DNA from: Clostridiales bacterium
Lineage (GTDB): Bacteria; Bacillota; Clostridia; Christensenellales; Aristaeellaceae
Direction of reading: 5' to 3'
Assembly (NCBI GenBank): GCA_022776785.1
Contig: JALFHA010000180.1
Coordinates: 1-8,353, forward strand
Length of the DNA: 8,353 nt
Shown here in pieces: positions 1 through 5,306 of this stretch. Each line of letters begins with the position of its first letter. Position 1 is the stretch's first letter. The notes below the pieces were generated by a model. It worked only from the letters and a program-made list of their open reading frames with translations, did no database searches and was not told where the DNA came from. A program made the position numbers and the translations under genes.

Positions 1-112
1 TGTCCAGAGCAAACAGGCCCAGATGGGGCTTGTAGTACCTCGCAAACTCGAGCAGCGCGCCGCGTTTGGGCGCGCTCTTTTCCTCGAAGGCCGCCGTGCG
101 GTTTTCCTTCAT
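1..112 (-). CDS. N-terminal fragment of a probable ABC exporter (permease/ATPase fusion)
   Basis: Only the first 37 codons are inside the window; the gene runs off the left edge. The start is the ATG at 110-112 (minus strand), preceded by GGAAAGGAG (plus positions 123-131) at good spacing. The peptide begins MKENRTAAFEEK and continues with a basic stretch and then RYYKPHLGLFALD. A short charged N-terminus followed by 'YYKPH...LFALD' at the mouth of the first membrane helix is how many clostridial half-size ABC exporters (six-helix membrane domain fused to an ATPase) begin. That is family recognition from a short fragment: no membrane segment, Walker motif or other diagnostic domain is visible here. 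It lies on the same strand as the MATE gene but about 280 bp of repeat DNA away. It has its own ribosome binding site, and no clear promoter was found. Confidence 0.55.
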   Translation of the reverse strand, partial: MKENRTAAFEEKSAPKRGALLEFARYYKPHLGLFALD

Positions 113-174
113 GATGTCCGATCTCCTTTCCCTGTGTGCTGATCTGCTGAATCCTTGCTTTGCAAATCCGACCC

Positions 175-250
175 GTCTCAATCGTAGGCCGCTGTGCGGC
201 CTGCTCTGAGACTGCATTTTCTTAGGAGAGATTGGGCTGCCGCCCAAACC
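175..250 (-). repeat. Dispersed structured repeat, copy 1 (B box and variant C box)
   Basis: The B box is the inverted repeat TTGGGC/GCCCAA at 231-250, nearly identical to 5327-5346 (opposite strand) and 8334-8353 (same strand). About 20 nt further on is a longer hairpin. It has an outer stem GTCTCA (175-180) with TGAGAC (207-212), and an inner perfect 7-bp stem AGGCCGC (186-192) with GCGGCCT (196-202) around a 3-nt loop. In the other two copies the same position is held by a GTCAGG/CCTGAC stem, so the fold rather than the sequence looks conserved. There is no coding gene here. It fills part of the 277-bp gap between the MATE 3' end and the ABC gene start. Confidence 0.65.
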
Positions 251-253
251 CCG

Positions 254-367
254 CAAGGGACTTCAGTCCGGGGAACTCGCATAGTCGCGCTAAAGGCGCA
301 CCTTGCGATTCCCGACGTTCCGCCTGCCTGCTTCGCCCACTGGGCGCGGCAGGCTCCAGTCCCCTTG
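254..367. other. Strongly folded element, predicted three-way junction, in the MATE-ABC gap
   Basis: Three nested or adjacent inverted repeats cover almost the whole stretch. A closing stem CAAGGGACT (254-262) pairs with AGTCCCCTTG (358-367) with one bulge. Arm 1 pairs GGGAACTCGCA (271-281) with TGCGATTCCC (304-313), one bulged C, capped by GCGC (287-290) with GCGC (296-299). Arm 2 pairs GCCTGCC (322-328) with GGCAGGC (348-354), capped by CGCCC (334-338) with GGGCG (342-346). The folding is symmetrical for both strands, so direction cannot be assigned. A competing small hairpin GGAC/GTCC sits at 258-269. It could be the core of a larger version of the dispersed repeat (it lies between the A and B boxes of copy 1), a non-coding RNA, or a 3' UTR structure protecting the MATE transcript. 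No known RNA family was recognised. Confidence 0.5.
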
Positions 368-368
368 A

Positions 369-387
369 CCCTTTCTTCGCTTCGCGC
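369..387 (-). repeat. A box of the dispersed repeat, copy 1
   Basis: On the minus strand this reads GCGCGAAGCGAAGAAAGGG and begins 2 nt after the MATE stop codon. It matches the 19-mers at 5282-5300 (end of the GT4 gene) and 8147-8165 (just after the phosphatase stop) with one or two differences. An inverted variant lies at 8187-8205. All direct copies sit at the very 3' end of a gene, in the sense orientation of that gene. Confidence 0.65.
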
Positions 388-389
388 AA

Positions 390-1763
390 TCATTCCGTCT
401 CTTTTGGTATAGGCACAGCCGCCCCCGTCACCGGGCGAATCCACTTTCCCGAGCGCAGGTGCAGGCCGTAGACCACGCACTTGAGCACATCCTCGGAAAG
501 GTACATCGTCAGGTAGGTTGCCGGGACGCTCAGCTGAAGCAGGAGCCCCGCCGCCGCGGTCAGCGGCAGGCCGATCAGGTAGAGCGATATGGAATCGACG
601 ATCAGCCCGCAGCGGGTGTCACCGCCCGCGCGGAAGATACCCACCACCAGAATCAGCGGGATGTTGCGCAGCGTCATCTCCAGCGCGTAGATCGTCAGCA
701 CAGCGGCGGCGTCCTGCCGAACCGCGTCGGACACGCCGAACAGCCCCAGCAGCGGCCGCTTCATCAGCAGCACGCCGCCGCCGATGAGCACGGAGAAGCC
801 GACTGTCAGCAGCAGGTGATAGCGCGCGCAGTCCTTCCCCTTCTGGATTTCGCCCCGTCCAATGAAGCTGCCGATCATCACCGCGCAGGAGGAGCACAGG
901 CCCATGAACGCCACGCTCGTCAGATCCTCGATGGACTTGACGACCGTGATGGCGGCATACGCGCCCGTGCTCATGTGACCGAACACCGCACTGTAGAGCA
1001 GGTTGCCCATCGCCCAGATCGTCTCATTGAGCAGCGCAGGCGTGCTTACGCGCACATATTCGCGCGCAAAGGCCGGGGTGATGCGCAGCATGTCAGAAAG
1101 CGGCGCGCGCAGCATCGTGCGCTTGGCCATGCCCGCGCCGTAGATCACCAGCGCGTTGACCGCCGCCGCCGCACAGGAGGCGATGGCCGCGCCCACGGCG
1201 CCCAGCGCCGGGAAGCCGCACAGGCCGAAGATAAGCAGCGCGTTGAGCACGATGTTGACCGCCACCGATGCGATGGCGCCGACGAACGGGATCGTCACCC
1301 GCTGCGTGCTTTGCAAAAGCGTGCCGCCCGCGCGGGCAAGCGCCTGAAACGGGTAGCTCAGCGCGATGACGCGCAGGTATGCCGCGCCCAGCGCGATGGC
1401 CTCCGGATCGGCACTGAACAGGCCGATAATGCGCTCAGGCACGAGCAGCGCCGCGAGCATAAAGGCCAGCGACACGAAAAGCGAGCCGCCCGACAGCAGC
1501 CCGTAGGTCCGGTGAACCCCCTTCACGTCACCCGCACCGAAGTACTGCGCCATGAACACCGACGCGCCGCTGCCAAAGCCGAAGAGCACGATGGTGAAGA
1601 ACCACGTCCACTTGCCCGCCATGCCCACGGCGGCCAGCGGCGCATCGCCGAGGGTGCCGATCATCAGCGTGTCGATGAGCGTGAAGGAGGAAAAGAGCAG
1701 GTTTTGCAACGTCACCGGCACGGCGATGGAGAGCATCGTGCGGGTGAAAGCGGATGCGCGCAT
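390..1763 (-). CDS. MATE-family cation-coupled multidrug/metabolite exporter
   Basis: The 457-aa protein has the usual MATE length (about 450) and a hydrophobic pattern consistent with 12 membrane helices in two homologous halves. The N-half opens MLSIAVPVTLQNLLFSSFTL. It carries the typical stretch with QSTQRVTIPF at 151-160, then 'N-I-V-L-N-A-L-L-I-F-G' and 'GAVGAAIAS' (about 170-196). The C-half has the matching 'GIFRAGGDTR' at about 375-384, the usual second-half motif. The family exports drugs or metabolites across the cytoplasmic membrane using Na+ or H+; the substrate cannot be read here. The start is the ATG at 1761-1763, with GGGAGGGG just upstream. It follows the second M14 gene by 63 bp on the same strand with no terminator between, so it is probably the last gene of that operon. 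The stop codon abuts a dispersed repeat, and no T-tract terminator was found downstream. Confidence 0.9.
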   Translation of the reverse strand: MRASAFTRTMLSIAVPVTLQNLLFSSFTLIDTLMIGTLGDAPLAAVGMAGKWTWFFTIVLFGFGSGASVFMAQYFGAGDVKGVHRTYGLLSGGSLFVSLAFMLAALLVPERIIGLFSADPEAIALGAAYLRVIALSYPFQALARAGGTLLQSTQRVTIPFVGAIASVAVNIVLNALLIFGLCGFPALGAVGAAIASCAAAAVNALVIYGAGMAKRTMLRAPLSDMLRITPAFAREYVRVSTPALLNETIWAMGNLLYSAVFGHMSTGAYAAITVVKSIEDLTSVAFMGLCSSCAVMIGSFIGRGEIQKGKDCARYHLLLTVGFSVLIGGGVLLMKRPLLGLFGVSDAVRQDAAAVLTIYALEMTLRNIPLILVVGIFRAGGDTRCGLIVDSISLYLIGLPLTAAAGLLLQLSVPATYLTMYLSEDVLKCVVYGLHLRSGKWIRPVTGAAVPIPKETE

Positions 1764-1772
1764 ATCCCCTCC

Positions 1773-1790
1773 CGCCGCCCGCGGGCGGCG
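1773..1790. other. Perfect 18-bp GC palindrome before the MATE ribosome binding site
   Basis: CGCCGCCCGCGGGCGGCG equals its own reverse complement. It can form a short, very stable hairpin ending directly beside the GGGAGGGG ribosome binding site of the MATE gene. No T-tract follows, so it is not a normal terminator. It could be an mRNA processing or stability element, a modulator of MATE translation, or an operator. Chance in a GC-rich spacer is also possible. Confidence 0.4.
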
Positions 1791-1826
1791 CGCCCCGCAT
1801 GGGGGCAGGTCGCGCCAGAGGGGAGC

Positions 1827-2762
1827 TTATCCCTTCTGGCTGGAAAGCACCTGGAAAACTGGGCTGTGCTCCACGATGAACGGCCCATCCTGAACGAAGA
1901 AGAGCATCCCCGTGGCCGGGGTCTTGAGCACCTCGCGCACGGAGCCGTCCAGCGGATTGATGATGAAGGCCAGCTGCTCGCCCCGGCGCACATGCGCCCC
2001 GGCGAACTTCACGCGGCGCAGCAGGCCCGCGCTCGTGGCGGAGACGGACACCATATCCTCGTTGGTGATGACGGAGGCCGCGTGGCCCGGCGTCGTCTCG
2101 CTGCGGATGATGCCCCGACTGTTGAGGAAGCGGATGATGGCGCGCAGCGTCTGCTCGGCGGCGTTCTCATCGATCTCGCTGGTCTTGCCGGCGTAGAGCG
2201 AATACGCCTGCGTGCCCGAGAGCTGCCAGACATAGTTGAGCGTCGTCTGGTCATAGCGGCGGGGGGTGCGCACATACACATAGGGCAGGCCGAATTCGCA
2301 GCCGAGCTCCGGGTTCTGCCGTCCGGTGTCCATCATGCGCACGTGCGGGATGAACGAGCCGGGCTGATAGAAGCTGGTCAGCTGCACGCCGTAGTGATAC
2401 GCCCGCAGCCGCTCAAACAGCGCCCCGGCGATGCGCTCGGTCGTCGAGCCGGTCTCGCTGCCGGGAAAGCGGCGGTTGAGGTCCATGTTCTCCGGCGCCC
2501 AGAGGCGATTGCCCGCGTTCATCGAGAAGCCGATGGCCGTGGGCACGACCATCACGCTCTTGCCGGGCTGCACGCCGCCGTCGCGCTCCACCTCGCGCAG
2601 GAACGCCACCAGCCGCGCGCAGACGTAGAGCTGCTGCACCTCGTCGCCGCGCAGCGCACCGAGCACCACGCAGCTCTTCTCGCCCTTGCCAAAGCGGTAG
2701 CCCAGTATGTCCATATCGTCCCTGAAGTAGGAAGGGACGGTAAAGAGCACGTCCTTTTTCAT
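1827..2762 (-). CDS. M14-type AstE/AspA-like protein lacking zinc ligands (probable pseudoenzyme)
   Basis: The 311-aa protein is clearly homologous in layout to its upstream neighbour. It has an N-terminal M14-like fold with LGALRGDEVQQ at 35-44, where catalytic members have HGDE. ENMDLNRRFPG at 91-101 is the usual substrate-binding Asn-Arg segment. GVQLTSFYQPG at 125-135 sits where catalytic members have Asp-x-His. About residues 220-311 form a C-terminal barrel or 'hammerhead'-like domain. So the first zinc ligand is Arg38, Glu41 is kept, and the second His is lost (Gln127-Leu-Thr129). It is therefore predicted not to bind zinc in the standard way. The start is the ATG at 2760-2762 because AGGAGG lies 8 nt upstream. 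Another ATG 6 nt earlier (2766-2768) overlaps the upstream stop as ATGA but is only 2 nt from the Shine-Dalgarno. Tight coupling to the active paralogue suggests a heteromeric or regulatory partner. A changed metal site or altered chemistry is the alternative. Confidence 0.8.
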   Translation of the reverse strand: MKKDVLFTVPSYFRDDMDILGYRFGKGEKSCVVLGALRGDEVQQLYVCARLVAFLREVERDGGVQPGKSVMVVPTAIGFSMNAGNRLWAPENMDLNRRFPGSETGSTTERIAGALFERLRAYHYGVQLTSFYQPGSFIPHVRMMDTGRQNPELGCEFGLPYVYVRTPRRYDQTTLNYVWQLSGTQAYSLYAGKTSEIDENAAEQTLRAIIRFLNSRGIIRSETTPGHAASVITNEDMVSVSATSAGLLRRVKFAGAHVRRGEQLAFIINPLDGSVREVLKTPATGMLFFVQDGPFIVEHSPVFQVLSSQKG

Positions 2763-2764
2763 CG

Positions 2765-3724
2765 TCATTTCCTCCTGAACAGGCGGGCGATCAGCGTGCC
2801 GGGATACACCGCCGAATAGCTGCGCTGGCTGAACACCAGCCCCGCGCACGGGGCCTTCACATCCTCGCGCACCACGCCCTCCAGCGCGTCGATGATCTGC
2901 CCGAGGCTCTGCCCCTCCTGCACCCACTCGCCGATGCAGTCCGCCGGGACGTACACGCCCGGATGCTCGCAGGTGATGCGCAGCACGTCCTCCGCCGTGC
3001 GGATGCACGGGATGTCCTCGTCCGCGCGGGGCGGCTGCGCGGCCTCGCCCGTCCACAGGCCCATCTCCGCGAGCTTGCAGAAGATGCCGTCCACCACGCG
3101 GCGCGCCACATCCTGCGGCCGCCTGCGGCGCTCGTCAGCCTCCACGATCATCGCGGGGGTGCCCATCGCCGTCAGCGCGCCGGTCAGGGATGCCTCGTAG
3201 GCCGTCTTGTCCGGGTAGACCCAGATCAGCTCCGGCCGCAGCGCGCGCGCCTGCTGCGCAAGCGTCTCCCCTCCCTGCGCGTTGACGCGCACCTCAAAGA
3301 GCTCGCTCTTGTTCTGCGTGCTCGCGTGCACGTCCAGCACCAGATCCGCGCCGCGCATGTCCTCGACAATGCGGTAGCACATGCTCTCCAGCGGCGTGCC
3401 CTCCGGCGTGCCGGGGAAGGCGCGATTCATGTCCAGCCGCGTGCCCGAGGGGACGAGCCTCTCCCCCACGTCAAGGCCCAGCGGGTTGAGCATGGGGTAG
3501 ACGTCCACCACGCCGTGCAGGTGCTCCTGCTGCTCCATGATGCGCGAGACAACCCCGTAGACGATGAGCTGGCCCATCATCTCGTCCCCGTGGATGCCGG
3601 TGGCGATGCACACGCGGCCCGCCGCCCCCTGCGCGGGCGTATAGCGGCAGCGGCGCACCGTCCACGTCTCGTTGATGGGCAGAGCGACGCTCGCCACAGT
3701 GCTGATTTCACGGATGACCGCCAA
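2765..3724 (-). CDS. M14-family succinylglutamate desuccinylase/aspartoacylase-like zinc deacylase
   Basis: The 319-aa protein is predicted to be a zinc-dependent carboxypeptidase-fold amidohydrolase that removes acyl groups from N-acyl amino acids or related small molecules. Visible motifs: GIHGDE at 43-48 (His45 and Glu48 zinc ligands), RLDMNRAFPG at 96-105 (Asn100-Arg101 substrate carboxylate binding), LDVHAST at 130-136 (His133 third zinc ligand) and MIVEADE at 192-198 (Glu195 likely general base). From about 255 to the end is a C-terminal beta domain like a biotinyl/lipoyl 'hammerhead' (GEWVQEGQSLGQIID, then VKAPCAGLVF), typical of this subfamily. I place the start at the TTG at 3722-3724: GGAGGG (plus 3732-3737) is 7 nt upstream, homology begins about there, and an upstream in-frame ATG would lie inside the leader structures. 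The exact substrate is unknown. It is the first gene of an operon with the M14-like partner and the MATE exporter. Confidence 0.85.
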   Translation of the reverse strand: MAVIREISTVASVALPINETWTVRRCRYTPAQGAAGRVCIATGIHGDEMMGQLIVYGVVSRIMEQQEHLHGVVDVYPMLNPLGLDVGERLVPSGTRLDMNRAFPGTPEGTPLESMCYRIVEDMRGADLVLDVHASTQNKSELFEVRVNAQGGETLAQQARALRPELIWVYPDKTAYEASLTGALTAMGTPAMIVEADERRRRPQDVARRVVDGIFCKLAEMGLWTGEAAQPPRADEDIPCIRTAEDVLRITCEHPGVYVPADCIGEWVQEGQSLGQIIDALEGVVREDVKAPCAGLVFSQRSYSAVYPGTLIARLFRRK

Positions 3725-3737
3725 TGCGAATCCCTCC

Positions 3738-3761
3738 AAAAAAGGGGAGAGGGCTCTCCCC
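3738..3761 (-). terminator. Intrinsic terminator inside the M14 operon leader (candidate attenuator)
   Basis: Read on the minus strand, GGGGAGAG pairs perfectly with CTCTCCCC and is followed at once by six T residues (plus positions 3738-3743). The T-tract abuts the Shine-Dalgarno GGAGGG of the first M14 gene (3732-3737). The T-tract exists only for minus-strand transcription. No gene ends here: the structure lies between the predicted promoter (3854-3882) and the TTG start at 3724. Termination here would switch off the whole operon, so conditional read-through is the natural reading. An alternative is an inserted dispersed terminator-like repeat. Confidence 0.75.
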
Positions 3762-3784
3762 TGCAGTTGCTTTGATGAACCTCT

Positions 3785-3839
3785 GCGGCAGCTTTGCCGC
3801 GCCGGGGAGGCCCATCCGTCAGGATGCAGTTTCCCCCGG
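3785..3839 (-). promoter_or_regulatory. Upstream leader folds with a possible antiterminator
   Basis: In the RNA made from the minus strand, CCGGGG (plus 3834-3839) can pair with CCCCGG (plus 3802-3807). This encloses a perfect hairpin CATCC-TGAC-GGATG (plus 3813-3826). Next comes a second perfect hairpin GCGGCA/TGCCGC (plus 3785-3800). The 3' arm of the closing stem overlaps CUCCCC (plus 3804-3809), which is complementary to GGGGAG in the 5' arm of the terminator at 3738-3761. The two pairings exclude each other, which is the layout of an attenuator or riboswitch. No known riboswitch class was recognised, and the ligand or trigger is unknown. Confidence 0.5.
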
Positions 3840-3853
3840 GTCAATCACCACAA

Positions 3854-3882
3854 ATCCTATCACAAAACGGTTTGATTTGCAA
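3854..3882 (-). promoter_or_regulatory. Sigma-A-type promoter for the M14-M14-MATE operon
   Basis: On the minus strand the -35 is TTGCAA (3877-3882) and the -10 is TAGGAT (3854-3859), with a 17-bp spacer; each hexamer matches the consensus at four of six positions. Transcription would begin near 3845-3848, giving a leader of about 120 nt. The -35 hexamer is a palindrome and is shared with the plus-strand promoter. Confidence 0.6.
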
Positions 3883-3905
3883 GTGATTGGGAATTATGCT
3901 ATACT
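3877..3905 (+). promoter_or_regulatory. Sigma-A-type promoter for the GT4 gene
   Basis: The -35 is TTGCAA (3877-3882) and the -10 is TATACT (3900-3905, five of six matches to TATAAT), with a 17-bp spacer. Start of transcription is expected near 3912, about 185 nt before the GT4 ATG. It uses the same -35 bases as the divergent promoter, so the two polymerase sites should exclude one another. Confidence 0.65.
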
Positions 3906-4097
3906 GATTTCACCGACCCCCAATTGATTGAGCAAGACCCCATGCCGGCGCGTCCGCCGGGCATGGACTCCCAACCGCCAAAGAAGACGGCTGGATGCCG
4001 GCTGCATCGCCGGCGAAAGGCTGCAAATCCCGCCGCTCCCCAGCCCAAGGCCGAAGCCAGGCATCAAAGATTTACATAAAAATAAGGAGACGACCGC
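3906..4097 (+). promoter_or_regulatory. Long structured 5' leader of the GT4 gene
   Basis: This 190-nt gene-free stretch holds several good stems. CCATGCC (3940-3946) pairs with GGCATGG (3960-3966), extended by GGCG/CGCC with one bulge. CCA-A-CCG (3971-3977) can pair with CGG-C-TGG (3988-3994) across one mismatch. GATGCCGGC (3994-4002) can pair with GCC-A-GGCATC (4056-4065), nine pairs with a bulged A, closing a large domain. The same segment can instead fold locally (GCCGGC at 3997-4002 with GCCGGC at 4009-4014, or GATGC with GCATC at 4004-4008). No T-tract terminator is present. The ribosome binding site is TAAGGAG (4083-4089), 8 nt before the ATG. Alternative pairings suggest a regulated leader, but no known RNA class was identified. 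Confidence 0.45.
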
Positions 4098-5306
4098 ATG
4101 AAGATCGGCCTTTTCGCAGATACCTTTTACCCCGAGATCAACGGGGTGGCCACCTCCTGCCTGACGCTTGAGCGCGAGCTCACCCGCCGCGGGCACGAGG
4201 TTCACGTCTTTGCGCCCAAATGCAAGGGCTGGGAGGACAACCAGCGCGAGCATATCCACTACATCGCCTCCGCGCCGTTCCTCGCACTCAAGGATCGCAA
4301 CGTGGCCTTCCCCTCCTTCGTCGCCACATGGGAGGCGGAGAAGCTCGACTTCGACGTGGTGCACACCAACAGCGAGTTCGTCATGGGCCACTTCGGCCGC
4401 CACATCGCGCGGCGGACGGGCTGCGCGCTGGTGCATACCTATCACACCGTCTGGGAGGACTACACCTACTACATCACCCACGGCCACGCCGACGAGACCG
4501 CCCGCATGATCGCGCGCAGGTATTCGCAGTGGTGGTGCAACCGCTTTGACCGGGTCATCACCCCGACGGTCAAGACGCTCGATCTTCTGCACCGCTACGG
4601 CGTGACCGCGCCCATCGACGTGATTCCCAGCGGCATGGACGTGGCGCGCTTCTCCCCCGCGCGCCACAGCGCGGAGGATGTCGCCGCCGCCCGCGCGGAG
4701 TGCGGCGTGCAGCCGGGCGAGCGCGTGCTGCTGAACATCGGCCGCATCGCCAAGGAGAAGAACCTCTCGCGCGTGATGCGCGTCTTCCCCCGGCTGCTCG
4801 AGGTCTGCCCGGACGTGCGGCTCGTGCTCGTCGGCGAGGGCCCGCAGCTTTCTGACCTGCGCGAGCAGGCGCTGGCGCTGGGCGTTGAGGAGCATGTGTC
4901 CTTCGCCGGGCCGAAGCCGTGGGAGAAAATCGACCTGTACTACGCCGTGGGCGACGTGTTCGTCAGCGCGTCGCGCAGCGAGACGCAGGGCCTGACCTAT
5001 GTGGAGGCGATGGCCTCCGGCCTGTGCGTCTGCGCGGTCAACGACGCGTGCCTCTCCGGCGTCATCGAGGACGGCGTCTCCGGCGTGCTCACTGAGGACG
5101 ACGACGACGCGCTGCTCGCAGGGCTCGTGCGCGCCTTCGGCGACGAGGGACGCCGCATCGCTGAAAACGCCCCCGTGCACGCGCGCCCCTTCGGCACGGA
5201 GGCCTTCGCCGAGCGGGTGGAGAGCTGCTACCTGCACGCCATCGAGAGCCGCCGTGGAATAACTGCCGACTGTGAGGATATGCGCGAAGCGAAGAAGGGA
5301 GTTTGA
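4098..5306 (+). CDS. GT4 glycosyltransferase, diacylglycerol glucosyltransferase-like
   Basis: The 402-aa protein is a GT-B fold retaining glycosyltransferase of family 4. The N-domain starts MKIGLFADTFYPEINGVATS, the acceptor-side signature of bacterial glycolipid GT4 enzymes. VHTYHTVWEDY lies at 112-122. The nucleotide-sugar domain has NIGRIAKEKN at 213-222, LVLVGEGP at 242-249, and the E-x7-E motif at Glu295 and Glu303 (SETQGLTYVEAMA). Closest known types are 1,2-diacylglycerol 3-alpha-glucosyltransferases, which add glucose to membrane diacylglycerol on the cytoplasmic face; another lipid or cell-wall acceptor cannot be excluded. No membrane helix is seen, as expected for a peripheral membrane enzyme. 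The start is fixed by TAAGGAG at 8-nt spacing. The last eight codons (MREAKKGV) and the stop lie in a dispersed repeat, so the natural C-terminus may have been replaced. It is divergent from the M14 operon and probably monocistronic. Confidence 0.8.
   Translation: MKIGLFADTFYPEINGVATSCLTLERELTRRGHEVHVFAPKCKGWEDNQREHIHYIASAPFLALKDRNVAFPSFVATWEAEKLDFDVVHTNSEFVMGHFGRHIARRTGCALVHTYHTVWEDYTYYITHGHADETARMIARRYSQWWCNRFDRVITPTVKTLDLLHRYGVTAPIDVIPSGMDVARFSPARHSAEDVAAARAECGVQPGERVLLNIGRIAKEKNLSRVMRVFPRLLEVCPDVRLVLVGEGPQLSDLREQALALGVEEHVSFAGPKPWEKIDLYYAVGDVFVSASRSETQGLTYVEAMASGLCVCAVNDACLSGVIEDGVSGVLTEDDDDALLAGLVRAFGDEGRRIAENAPVHARPFGTEAFAERVESCYLHAIESRRGITADCEDMREAKKGV

Noticed and set aside
194..471. 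Short plus-strand open frames in the gap at 113-389
   Set aside because: They run through the inverted repeats, have no ribosome binding site and overlap the MATE 3' end. They are explained by repeat structure.
459..2819. A 786-aa plus-strand open frame antisense to the MATE and second M14 genes
   Set aside because: It is rich in His, Arg, Gln and Ala with no recognisable domain, lacks a ribosome binding site, and lies opposite genes with clear motifs. It is a GC-driven shadow frame.
2763..3056. An upstream extension of the second M14 gene to an ATG at 3056
   Set aside because: That extension overlaps the conserved C-terminal domain of the first M14 gene in another frame. The AGGAGG 8 nt before 2762 decides the start.
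3725..3844. An N-terminal extension of the first M14 gene to the ATG at 3844
   Set aside because: The extra 40 residues would be encoded by the leader hairpins and the terminator and do not resemble the family. The TTG at 3724 has GGAGGG at 7 nt.
4011..4065. Resemblance of parts of the GT4 leader (GCAAATCC, GCCGCT, GAAGCCAGG) to cobalamin riboswitch segments
   Set aside because: The spacing is too short, the conserved core is incomplete, and the downstream gene has no link to cobalamin. I would want a covariance-model hit before calling it.
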